DNA of 64,000 bases. It comes from Lycorma delicatula (Eukaryota > Arthropoda > Insecta > Hemiptera > Fulgoridae). This document shows, one piece after another, positions 47,851 to 58,931 of this stretch. The DNA lies in assembly GCF_047948215.1 (NCBI RefSeq), contig NC_134455.1, forward strand, positions 151,944,575-152,008,574, read 5' to 3'. A program made the translations under genes and the position numbers. Each line of letters opens with the position of its first letter. Within the stretch, counting starts at the first letter, position 1. The notes beneath the pieces are model-generated. The model saw only the letters and a list, made by a program, of their open reading frames with translations. It made no database searches and was not told where the DNA came from.

Positions 47851-48227
47851 TCAATTTAAAATTGTTTCGTTTTGTAATGATGATAATATTATGTTATTTT
47901 CTAGGTTATTATTTTCATTGTCTTCTAAAGTCGGATAATATAAATTATCATTTGAAATAATATCATCAATAAAAGTGTTATGTTCATTATTAAATTCTTC
48001 TAAGTCATATCCTGGTAAAAAATTTAAATATTGATTGCTTAATTCATCAAAACAATCTGATATTTCATTGTCGGAACAATAAAATTTTAAATTATTTTCG
48101 AATGATTTTTCTATTATTTCATTATATTTATATTTATTAATATCATTAGTACATTTTTCCTCCATATTTGAGTTTTCTTTTTTTATAACATCAATCGTTT
48201 TGTTATCACAACTCTGTAAATTTATTG
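47851..48227 (-). CDS. Unknown Asn/Glu/Asp-rich coding exon (hypothetical)
   Basis: On the minus strand an acceptor-like ATAACATTTTCTCAG ends at 48228 and is followed by 125 codons without a stop to TGA at 47853-47851; an internal ATG at 48165 starts a 104-aa frame. The protein is acidic and Asn-rich (NQYLNFLPGYDLEEFNNEHN, then TFIDDIISNDNLYYPTLED). In sequence this AT-rich, 125 stop-free codons are unlikely by chance. After the TGA the same frame reads on for 49 more, strongly basic codons from an adjacent ATG to a second TGA at 47703-47701. A GTAAGC donor-like site follows 13 nt later. I recognise no family. It may be an exon of an unseen gene, a broken gene, or an old integrated sequence. 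A TTTATT (AATAAA reversed) lies at 47837-47842. Confidence 0.4.
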
Positions 48228-49080
48228 CTGAGAAAATGTTATAAAAAATGTATTAAATGTTTTACAGTAACTAATTAAAAAAGATTTTTACCTAAACTTT
48301 ATTTTTATTACTACAGTATATATATATATATTATAAAAGTAAATATAGTATATATTATAAAATGACTTGTAAAACTCTGATTGATTAGGAATTTTCTAAA
48401 AAAAGGAAGGCCCAGTTTTGTAAATTGAATTTAATTTTTTATCTTATCATGCATTTACAAAATAAATTTCAAAATACACAGGAAACTTGTTTAAAAAACA
48501 TACTTGGTTTTTTTTACATAAAAAACTAAACGTGTAAAATCAATGTAAATATCATTAAATAGTTATGCATTTTTCTTTTTCTCTTTTTAATCAGATTAAC
48601 ATTAGGTAAAGCCTATATTGCCTTCATAAATAAATGAATATTCTCAATAAACCACAAAGACATTGGAACTTCATATTTTATCATTGGATTATGGGCAAGA
48701 ATACTAGGAACTATAAGGAGAATAATTATTCGAATAGAATTAATAAAATGGAACTATTTTGATATTAATTATAAAACCAACTATAAAAACAAGGGGAAAG
48801 AGAGTACAAAATAAATATAGTAATAAAAAGAATTGAGAAGTTTATAACGTTTATTGTATAAATGAGCAAAAACGTTATTAATTAAACAAACATGTAATAA
48901 ATATACTTTGAAAAGTTGTCATAAAAAAAGTAAATAAATAAAATGTCCTCAACAATTCTTTAAATTTTGACTTTGTAATATCAACTTCAGATGTATTTGC
49001 CATGAGTTCATCCTGTATGAAACCTATCAAGCATTGTAAACATGGGAATAAAATTAGTTGTAGGTAATACAGTTTTTCTT
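48228..49080. other. Intergenic, AT-rich, no further exon recognised
   Basis: I looked on the minus strand for an upstream exon to join the frame ending at 48227. I found only stop-rich sequence and a TA run at about 48318-48333. Confidence 0.45.
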
Positions 49081-50850
49081 TTTAGAGTTTTTCATTTTAA
49101 TAAAATCAGATGCCCTGGGGCAGGAGGTTCCTCAACCATATCCTCCAGCATACAAGGTGATGAAGGGAGAGATTTTGAAAAATGGGAAGTTGCAGATAAC
49201 CTTGAGGGAGTATTTGTTTAGATTTCCAGGGAGCTTATTACATGGCTTATTAGATTGGCTTAACACCAACTTATTAGATGGCACCAGCTTTAGTTACACC
49301 TGATTGTAAAGGCAAAACTTTGGGGAGAGGAACTTTCTGAGAGATCCCATTAACTGTGTTTCACTAGCTACAACTAGTGACTTCTTGTTCATCTTAGTTA
49401 ACTCTGAAATAGTGGCTGTGAGTGATGCAACCTGATCTGATAATATCTGAACAAGCTTTTTTAACTCGTTGCAGAATCTCACTGTTGATTACCTGCATTA
49501 GCAAGAGCTTGCCTTGATATAGCAGAAGAGATGTCTGGTTTAATCAGGTTCCAGGAGTTCAGCATCCTTTAATATTCTCTTTATGTGGCCAGAAAAAATA
49601 GCTTCTATTCAGTACAAAATTTGAGAATTACCTTCTCTTCTTTGAAAGTTGGACAAGGTGTGTCAGCTGAATATAATCCACCACACTTAGCGCATTTTTC
49701 TTTCTGCTGGCAGTTAGTGTCGTTGTAACCTTTAGAACATTGAACACGTATTATAGTTTTCAATCAAGATGTTGTGGAATGGTCGTATCCTTGACATTAG
49801 AAACATCGCTATGGGTTGGGGGATGAATAGTCATGATCGAACTGATAGGTAACCTACTTTTATTTTCTCCAGTGGTATGGCAAGGTTGAAGTTAATATAA
49901 GTGAAGGAGTAAACATACCACTCTGATGTTTCATTATTTGCTTCACCTGTACAACACCTTGGGGATGAAGCTCATCAGCAATCTCCAGAAGGTCCCAGCA
50001 AAAAATTACTCCTTGGCTGGTACTCAAGATTTTGTGGCATACCACACTTATGTTTATATAGCCCATATTGGCGAGACGTGAGAGAGAACCATTCTGTTCA
50101 TCACTAAACATCTTTATCAGAATCGATTCGTCTCTTAATTTCCTGATGTTCTTTGGGGAACCACTTGAACCCATTACTACTTTATTGATCAGGAAAGGTG
50201 AGACCTTATGAAGGGAGCCACCTTCCTGATATTTTGAAGAATTATAAATCTATTTTTTTTATATTGTTGACAGATGTGTCACCATTTAAATTATTTTCTT
50301 CAAAACTGTCTTTCTAGTCAGACAATGCTGGTCCAGGCCTTTTTACAAAACTACAAGTGGTGGTTTTTTTCAGATGGACCGCCAACAATCATGAGTATTT
50401 TACAGAACTAGTAATTTTGGTCCCACGAATACTGTGGAAAGATAGGACCACCTAGAGCCCTTGAGTACAGAGCTAGAGCTAAATTCAACTGGGTTCACCC
50501 AGGTGCCCAAAGGACATTGTTCAAGACTCTTATGTGGACATCCACCCACTGGCAGGATAGTTTCCACCTTGGGTTACAGTTGCAGTTCGTAATAGATCAC
50601 AACAGCCATAAAAGAGAACAGTAACAAGAAAGGAAGAAAGAGAAGTAAAGAGAGGTACTGTCAATAGACAACTGTCCATGGACTTTAAGGGCAACTGCCC
50701 TTTAGTTGCCTTTTAAGACCAGCAGTAGACACTGTGGACCAAGATTCTTCCCATCACTCATTTGAGTAGATCCCCAAACCCCCACAGGGGGGACGGACCC
50801 CTGTGTAGTGGTTGCACCAAAAAAGTTTCATTCTAGTAGGTGAAATTATG
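49080..50850 (-). mobile_element. Jockey-like LINE remnant: 5' UTR and ORF1
   Basis: Minus strand: a GC-richer leader (about 50850-50400); an ORF1 piece 50174-49860 with SSGSPKNIRKLRDESILIKM and TSQGVIFCWDLLEIADEL; a degenerate zinc-knuckle region (about 49820-49680); and a C-terminal piece 49482-49294 with a heptad-like LKKLVQILSDQVASLTATIS, comparable to the ORF1 tail at 35576-34896. ORF2 is absent. The copy is frameshifted and dead. Confidence 0.7.
49860..50174 (-). pseudogene. LINE ORF1 N-terminal domain fragment
   Basis: This 104-codon piece has ISVVCHKILSTSQGVIFCWD and LHPQGVVQVKQIMKHQSG, the conserved gag-like block preceding the zinc knuckles in Jockey-group ORF1 proteins (compare CTEEEIVQEM at 888-1151). 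Confidence 0.7.
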
Positions 50851-52490
50851 TATAGTCAGTCCCCTCCTCTCATTCTCTAACTCTGGCAAATCTATTTTAT
50901 ACCTATTTCAATTACACAGTTGTTAATGTATGCAATTACAATACTTTCAGGGGATGTTATTAGATGGATTAGTAAACTGCTTTACACATCCACACTAAAT
51001 CAAGTATAGCAGTTTTCCTGTTATAAGACCCTTCCTATAATATCTAAATTTTTCTGGTACAAAATATAAATAAATAAATCTGATCAGATTATTCTGATCG
51101 GTAACATAAAAATACATACGTAGATTACATCAACATAAGATAAATATAAAAACAAATTATAAGATAAAAAATGAATGTGTCAACAGAAAAATATTGTTTT
51201 GTAAATAAAAAACTTTTAATGTATTTTAAATAAATTAGCAGATAAAATTTTTTAAGTAGTTCAGCAATTTATTAAAAATTGCAACAGTACCTAAACAAGG
51301 CCCTTTCTCTTAAACCTAAGCCACAATTATATGAAAGGATATTATTATTGTTTGGTTTGATGGAGATGGATATTTAATGAATTTTCTTATCAAATGTCTT
51401 GAATTGCTTACCTCTGAATTCACATAATGATGCTGAATAGGAAAGATAAATTACAGAAATTAAAAAAAGGTGCATATCCATTCTTTTTATTGCATAAATC
51501 TTAGTTCAACTAAGCAGCATACCTAACTGTTAAAATGAATAAACGCCCTGTAAAATTTATAGTGTCATATTAATCATTTTTTAAAAATTAATTTTATCAA
51601 TTATACAAAAACCAAACTTTATTTAAAAAACAATGCTTTTCAGCATCTGAAAAGCATTGCTTTTTAGATGCAGTATGGTTTACAGATGCAGAAAAACATT
51701 GAAATATTATTACTTTGTAAGTTATTGAAGTATTATTTTTTATTTCTCTATTTAATAAATTTGATTATACTGCTTAGTCAAAAAACTGAAAAAACACTCT
51801 TGGAAACAAAAAGATTTTTTTAGAGCTCTAATTCCACTTCTTCAACAAAGACTTCATGGCACTGTTTTGGAAGCGGGTAGAAAGTCCTTCAATAAATAGT
51901 CATAGTACACATTTCATCTGTGTTACCATGTTTTTTTTTTTTTAATTTATTTGGCTTGTAAATTTCATACTTTCTTTGATACTACCTAATCATGCACATG
52001 TAATACAAACATTCACATTTTTTATACACGTTGCATTAACCATTACACAATTCCTTGTAAGATAATAATTATATTGAAGAACTTAGCACAGTAAACCAAT
52101 CTAAATATTAGTTGGTACACACCTAAACCTACAGATAGCATTTTACAAAAAAGAAATGCAGTACCAACTAGTGAAGAAAATACGTAATCAGATGACAAAA
52201 TTTCATTTCAATTTAAAAAAAAAAACTGATTTACCATGTTTTACAAAGTATACTATGTTATTACATTAGCTATAGGCTGACACCCAATTTCAGCTTTCTA
52301 CTTTTTTATGTCAAGAGAAGGATTATTATTACTGAACAGAATTGCAAAGTTTGCTAGAATTCAAAGCCCAAACCTTTCGGATGAAAAGGAGACATATTGA
52401 TACTTTGTACAGAGATCAACAATTGTAGAATAGTATAATGAAGTATAATTCCATATTTTTAGAAAGCAAATATTTCTTAGATTTAATTTT
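50851..52490. other. Intergenic, AT-rich with one palindrome
   Basis: A perfect 13-bp-arm palindrome lies at 51631-51659. No gene or RNA feature is supported. Confidence 0.5.
51631..51659. repeat. Perfect fold-back palindrome, 13-bp arms
   Basis: CAATGCTTTTCAG (51631-51643), CAT loop, exact reverse complement at 51647-51659. Confidence 0.9.
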
Positions 52491-52982
52491 ATAAAACATA
52501 ACATGCATGAATTTCACCCCTCTATCAATCATGAGACCTTTTGATGGTGAGGAGGCTTGACTGCTTAATAATACAGCTGGACTGAAAGTGCAACCGTATC
52601 GAAATGGTAGCTGTTGAGAGCCAAAGGAATGATTCCTGAAAGAGGGCAGCAGCTCTTTCAGTAACTGTTAAGGACATAGGTCAGGAAGACTTAAACAGCC
52701 ATATCAATATCACTCATCTTCTGAGCACTGTGCATCTGAAAGCAATGGAAACCTATAGCTGTCTTTTTCCAAGAAAATGTAGCTCTTTGCATTTTCATGA
52801 AACAAAGATGGAACTGCCTTTCTTGGTAAAATATCCTGGAGGTAAACTAGTTCCCTATTCAGAGCTCTGGTTGGGGACTGCAAGGAAAGGGTCACCAGAA
52901 AATTAAAAAATAACATTCCACGAGTCGGAGTGTGTAAAGTTAGCTAAAAAAGGTTGGTAGGTTAGAAAATTTAACGAGGGAA

Positions 52983-53201
52983 ATGGATAGGTTAAATGTT
53001 GATGTAGGAATTAGCGAGGTTAGGTGGGAAGAGAAAAACGACTTTTGGTCAGATGATTTTAGAATAATTAATTCAGCATCAAATAAAAGGCAGGCAGGAA
53101 TCGATTTCATAATGAACAAGAAGACAGGGAATAGAGTAGAGTATTTCAAAAAGCATAGTGATAGAACCATTGTAATGAGGATAAAATCAAACCTATGCTG
53201 A
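52983..53201 (+). pseudogene. LINE endonuclease, N-terminal part
   Basis: DRLNVDVGISEVRW (catalytic Glu), DFRIINSASNKRQAGIDFIM and VEYFKKHSDRTIVMRIK match the AP endonuclease of this LINE type. A two-codon deletion between DV and GI is visible. A stop follows at 53201. Confidence 0.75.
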
Positions 53202-53811
53202 CAAAGATTATTAACGGCTATATGCCTACAAGTGCCCATGAAGATGATGATGATGAAGAATAGTGTGAATACAAAAAAATGGCGAAGCAATTTAACACAT
53301 AAAAGAGGATGAAAATCTAATAATAGTTGGAGATTGGAATGCAAGCATCGGAAAAGGCAAGGAAGGAAATATTATGGATGAATACAAGCTGGGCAAAAGA
53401 AAAGAAAGAGGGGGTTTTGCACAAAGTATAATTTAATAATTGTCAAAACCCAGTTTAAAAATCACAATAGAAGAATATACAAGTGGAAAAAGCTGGATGA
53501 TACTACAAGGTATCAGATAGATTATCTAATGGTTAAGCAAAGATTTTGAAATCAACTCAACTACAAAGGATATCCAGGAATAAACATTGATAGCGACCAC
53601 AATTTAGTGATAATGAAATGTAATTAGGATTTAAAAACCTGAGGAAAAGGTGTCAGTTGAATTAGTGGAATTTAGAGAAACTTGAGGAACAGACTGTACA
53701 GAAGATTTTTGAGGACGGCATCGCAAGAGGTCTGAGTAAAAAAGATAAGGTAGAAAATATAAAGGAAGAATGGGAGAATTTTAAAAAGGAAATCCTTAAA
53801 TCAACATCCGA

Positions 53812-53952
53812 GTTTCATCATTAGATATTGCTTCAGAGGATGAGATAAATGATTTGTAGCAAGTGTGAAAATGCCATGCCTGGCTGGGATTCAAACCCAG
53901 TACCTCCAGATGAAAGGTCGAGGCGCTACAATTCGCGCCACAGAGGCTGGCC
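53812..53952 (-). mobile_element. tRNA-derived SINE nested in the LINE
   Basis: On the minus strand it starts at about 53952 with GCCAGCCTCTGTGGCGCGAA. An A-box-like TGGCGCGAATTG lies at 53940-53929 and a B-box GGGTTTGAATCCC at 53898-53886, followed by AGCCAGGCATGGCATTTTCA and a short tail. The internal pol III promoter identifies a tRNA-derived SINE. It interrupts the LINE endonuclease-to-RT linker after KEILKSTSE. A partial related match lies at 29284-29330. Confidence 0.82.
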
Positions 53953-54283
53953 AGCAGAAGCAAACTTAGGTAGAACAAAGAGAACTGGTAGAAAACCTTG
54001 GATATCAGAGGATATATTCTAGCTGATGAATGAGTATAGGAAGTATAAGAATGCTAGTGATGAAGAAGGCAAAAGCAACAATCGACAGTTAAGAAATACT
54101 ATAAGCAGGAAGTGCAAATTAGTGAAAGAATTGTGGATTAAAGAAAAATTTCAGAAGTGGAAAGAGAAATGATCATTGGTAAAATAGAACATACAGGAAA
54201 GTTAAGGAGAATTAAAATCTAATAATGTGTTAAGTAAAGATGGTACACTGATTTATAAAATGAAAGAAAAGGTTGATAGGTAG

Positions 54284-54900
54284 ATGAAATATACTGAAGA
54301 GTTATACACAGAAAATGGATTAGAAATGGTGTTACAGAAAAAGAAGAGGAAGTCGAAGTGGATGAAAAGAGAAATACTGAGATCTGAATTTAATAGAGCA
54401 TTAAAGAATCTGAATGGCAGAAAGGCTCCTGGGATAGATAGGATACCTGCAGAATTACTGTGCAGTGCAGGTGAGGAAGCAATAGATAGATTATACAAAC
54501 TGCTGTGTAATATTTACAAAAAAGGGAAAGTTCCGTCAGACTTCAAAAAGAGTGTTATTGTCATGATACCAAAGAAAGCAGGAGTGGATAAGTGTGAAGA
54601 ATACAGAACAATTAGCTTAACTACTCATGTATCAGAAATCTAACTAGAATTCTGTACAGAAGAATTGAGAGAAGAGTGGAAGTGTTAGTAATTGCGAAAG
54701 TGTTAGGAGAAGACCAATTTGGTTTCAGGAAAAGTATAGGGACAATAGAAGCAATTTTAGCTGTCAGATTAATAGTAGAAGGAAAATTAAAGAAAAGCAA
54801 GCCAACATACATAGCATTTATAGACTTAGAAAAGGCATTTGATAACATAAACTGGAATAAAATGTTCAGCATTTTAAAAAACTTAAGAGTTCAAGTATAG
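54284..54900 (+). pseudogene. LINE reverse transcriptase, motifs 0 to A
   Basis: Two open pieces (54284-54643 and 54676-54900) separated by a frameshift carry RAPGIDRIPAELLC-type motif 0-1, SVIVMIPKKAG, EYRTISL, QFGFRKSIGT and AFIDLEKAFD (catalytic Asp of motif A present). Downstream in another frame come CSLPLSLFNIYIELAVND (motif B) and LRFAEDIVILAED, where the first catalytic Asp of motif C is Glu. Confidence 0.8.
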
Positions 54901-55905
54901 AGATAGAAGAACAATTGCTAACATTTAAAGCAACCAAACTGTAACAGTAATAATTGAAGAGCATAATAAGAAAGAAGCAGTAATAAAAAAGGAAGTTAGA
55001 CATGGATGTTCCCTACCCCTGTCACTTTTTAATATTTACATAGAACTAGCAGTTAATGATGTTAAAGAACAGTTTAGATCTGGAATAACAGTGCAAGGTG
55101 AAAAGATAAAGATACTACGATTTGCTGAGGATATAGTAATTCTAGCTGAGGATAAAAAAGAATTAGAAGAAACAATGAACAGCAAGGATGAAATCCTATG
55201 CAAGAACTACCATATGAAATAAACAAGAGAAAAAGGAATGTAATGAAATGTAGTAGAAATAAAGTAGATTGACCACTGAATATAAAAGTAGGATGAGAAA
55301 AGATTATGGAGGTAGAAGAATTTTGTTATTAGGGAAGTAGAATTACAAAAAATGAACGAAGGAGGAGTGATATAAAGTGCCCAGGAGTGATATAACAGCA
55401 CAGGCGAAACGAGCTTTCAGTCGGAAATATAATTTGCTTACATCAAAAAGCAATTTAAACATCAGGAAAGCATTTTTGAAAGTATATGTTTGGAGTGTAG
55501 CTTTATATGTTAGTGAAACTTGGACAATACCTGGTACCTGAGAAGAAAAGATTAGAAGCTTTGGAAATGTGGTGCTATAGGAGAATGTTAAAAATCAGAT
55601 GGGGTGGATAAAGTGACAAATGAAGAGGTGTTGTGGCAAATTGATGAAGAAAGAAGCATTTGGAAAAATATAGCTGAAAGAAGAGACAGAATTATAGGCT
55701 ACAATTTAAGGCATCCTGGAATAGTCACTTTTATATTGGAGAGACAGGTAGATGGGAAAAATTGTACAGGCAGGCAACGTTTGTAATATGTAAGACAAAT
55801 TGTCAGGGATGTAGGATGTAGGGGGGTGTACCAAAATGAAATGACTGACACTATGTAGGGAATCTACAATCAAACGACTGAAAACAAAAAAAAATATGAA
55901 TGAAC

Positions 55906-58600
55906 ACGCCTACATTTCTAAATACTGACGTATAACATCGCCAAAAAATAAATGCAACTCAGTAGTTTACAAACTGTTGTGATTGCATCAGAGATTACAA
56001 TGAGAATAAAATATATTAATTTGTAAATAGAAAAGCTCTCACAGACTCATTCATCACAATTTTTTCTATTTTCTGAATGGCTAGAAAGTTATAAATTTGA
56101 CATTGTCATTCCCAAGGGTAGTACCTGGAAAAGTAAATAATTTTTCTGATATCAATCTGTAAAGGGTTAAAAAGAATATATCTATCTTAGAGAGATTAAT
56201 TCTACCAGAAGGTTGTTTCTCACTTATATCTAAGCTGAATAAAAGGGTAAACAAATGATCTAAAATCGTCTGTCTACCTTATACTATTTCTAATTCCTAC
56301 TTCACAGATACCTGGAGAGCTAACATTTTGTATAGTTAATTGCAGGGGAGTATCTAGAGAAAAGTTAGTAAAATTTTTTTAACAAATTTTTTTTTTACCT
56401 AAGAAATTAAATTAAACAGGGATTGAGTCCATAAGATTCAACCTTTCTTCACTCATTCCTGAGAAGAATAAAAAGGAGTTTAAACTGATTTTATAAAAAT
56501 ATTACATCTTGTTCCAATTTTAATGAAAAACTGGAATTTAAGAATTTGCTTAATACCACTCCTAAGAGAAGTAAATGGGTTTAAAGGTGTACTCCCTATA
56601 TATCGTCTTATCTGTTACAACAGAATTTTTTAATTTAGTCCAAATTATACTTTGAAAATATATCTCCAAGTTCACGCTTTAAACAATTTTTAAAGAGTAA
56701 AGGTGGGTTTCATGGTTCTCACTTTGTGATTCAATTATGATAGTAACTAGAATTGTGACAAAGTAACTGCAGCAGTTTCAGAAAAAAGTGAGCTTCCTCC
56801 CCTGTTAACCAGCCTAAAATGGTTGTTTTTTAGTCCATAACCATGAGGGCAAATGGTTGCTATGTAATCAATATGTTTATTAATTTTAATATTGGAAAAT
56901 CATTCAATTTATTAAGATATTGAGACCCCAGAAATAACAAACCAAACTATAATTTGTAACCACATAGTCAGATTCCAGATTTATGAAGATTGTAAAAATT
57001 TTAAGTCAGCATTCAGGTCTGTAGATAGCTGTAGGATGTCTTTTGTCATGGAGTATTTAAAATATGGTTGAGTATCTCCTGACAACCTGCAATGGAATTG
57101 TGAATATTCAAAATTCCAGAAAGTTTTAAGTAATCAAAAATTAATTTTTCATTAGTAGACATAAAAGTAAAACATAAAAACATGCATAAAGGAATGTAAA
57201 AATGTAAACAAAGTACTCATTTGCAGAAAGCACAGAGAATATAAGTATAATAAATAATATGGTGGAACAAAATATATTGAACTGTAATAAAATTATCATG
57301 TAATGTACAGGTAAAGTTAACTTGGAAATATCATATATTTCCAAGTTAACTCAACAGCCATAAAGTACACTATGTGGCAGAATGAAGCCACGTAGTAAAG
57401 TGGGGGATTCAACCACTTTCTGTTAGGTTCGTGAACTTATTAGGTTCAGTTATCTAGGATCAAACCTATTGAAATATGCAACATATACTGGCTTATGGAA
57501 GTTTAGAGCACTCTAATACAATTATTTTACACAAAGGGAGATCATCATTAACCACAAGCTCTTGATCACTAGAGCTTAACTTCAGGCTGAATCTTTGAAT
57601 CTAATGTCAATATGATCAGTTTAATGGCAATTTTTTTAATTATTGGCAATTTAAAAAATGTGTAGTCATACATGTCTACACTTATGATAGACATGTATAA
57701 ATGCTTAAAATTCATATAACAATAAATAAGCATAAAGATTTAGAAAAGTAACTACTTATATTCAAAACAGTATGGTTTTATCTCAGAATATAAAATATGC
57801 CAGGTTTTTTGGAGAATGTTATCACAAAATTATTACAAATTTATTTTTAAAAAGCTTTCCTTTCATAATGATAAATACTGCCAAATTATTCATTTAACTT
57901 AATTTCACTTGGTTATTACTAACGTTTTAATTCATAATTTTTTCTTACTCAAAATTTGGTAAATCCATTATAATTAAGTTATACACAATACTCTATTTTT
58001 TTTTCATATACACAAACATAAGTATAACAGTATAAGTATATAACAGTCTAGCCAGTATATTAGAAAAAATTAAATGCTTTAATTTTAAGTAGATTTAATT
58101 GTTCTTGTTATAAATTGATTTAAACCAAACTGCTTCACATTTTTTCTATCACTGTTACATATAAAAAGAAAACTATTCTTCTTTCTGAAAAATGTTAACT
58201 TTAGTTGTAACTTCAATTCTGAATAACAGTATGAAAACAAAATACATATGGCAGAATACATACAAGATACATGTACCACGAATAGAAACTTAATAATATC
58301 TGTGATTGACTGAAAAATTATATTTAGTAATTATTTTTGAGTTAGGTGTCACTGTTCTTAATTTGAAGTTAATATAAAAATTCATTTAAACGATTCACTC
58401 ATTTATTGTTTCTTCTAATCTTTATATTGCAACTTTAATTTCTGAACCCTCACAGATGGTCTACTAAGAACGTAAATATTTTTCTCAACGATATGATACC
58501 TATAATACAGAAATTAAAAAAAAGCTACACAAAATGGACGTGTTTCAGAATTTACCACAGATCCTTTTGTGGAGGTTTTTAAGCTTCAATCCGAATATGA
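55906..58600. other. Intergenic, no gene seen
   Basis: This is AT-rich. A short segment near 56335-56370 reads VNCRGVSREKLVKF, which might be a LINE endonuclease start. A 17-bp-arm palindrome lies at 57315-57351. No host exon or RNA gene is supported. Confidence 0.45.
57315..57351. repeat. Perfect fold-back palindrome, 17-bp arms
   Basis: AGTTAACTTGGAAATAT (57315-57331), CAT loop, exact reverse complement at 57335-57351. Confidence 0.92.
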
Positions 58601-58680
58601 TCAACGCGTAGTTAAATAAGTAGGAAAATTCCCGCTTTCGCTTACCACGGAACACCTTCGTTGGTTATAATTATACTACA

Positions 58681-58706
58681 CAGCTGTTGACCGTGTTAAA
58701 CAGCTG
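58681..58706. promoter_or_regulatory. Inverted pair of CAGCTG E-boxes upstream of the UBL7-like gene
   Basis: CAGCTGTT and its reverse complement AACAGCTG flank a 10-nt spacer, about 85-110 bases before the start codon, in a less AT-rich promoter-like stretch. A regulatory role is only inferred. Confidence 0.3.
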
Positions 58707-58789
58707 ATACTTGTACTGTGACAGTGTCCAACAAACAGGTATAAGGTAGGTTCTTCGTTGGATGGATATTTTATCCAAAATTTCTAAAC

Positions 58790-58931
58790 ATGTCTTCGTT
58801 AATTTTAGGGATACGTTTATCTTTATATGATTTTCAGCGTGTTAAGTTAGAAAACGTAGATTTTGAGACAAAAATTGAACAGTTTAAAATTGAGGTTTCA
58901 AAGAAAGCTAATTTGCCCAAAGAAAGCCTTG
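58790..58931 (+). CDS. UBL7: UBL7-like exon 1
   Basis: 47 codons plus one base from ATG at 58790; donor GTATGT at 58932. Upstream sequence is less AT-rich and promoter-like. Confidence 0.7.

Larger units (their letters stand above)
52490..55905 (+). mobile_element. Endonuclease-reverse transcriptase LINE, nearly full length, decayed
   Basis: A roughly 450-nt leader leads into an endonuclease (REMDRLNVDVGISEVRWEEK, 52980 on; SGRDHNLVIMKC-like block near 53595). RT follows: ALKNLNGRKAPGIDRIPAEL, IPKKAGVDKCEEYRTISLT, LGEDQFGFRKSIGTIEAI and FIDLEKAFDNINW. The catalytic YADD box is changed to FAED (about 55120). The C-terminal WTIPGT..RRMLKIRW, KVTNEEVLWQI and HPGIVTFILERQVDGKNC region then runs to a short A-rich tail near 55900. 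This is the RTE/craniofacial-2-like LINE type. The RT catalytic Asp loss, stops and a nested SINE show it is inactive. Confidence 0.85.

Noticed and set aside
52940..53344. 134-codon minus-strand frame
   Set aside because: Reverse shadow of the plus-strand LINE endonuclease.
53886..53940. Possible genuine tRNA gene (A and B boxes)
   Set aside because: No foldable acceptor stem or anticodon arm; the sequence continues into a SINE body and is embedded in a LINE.
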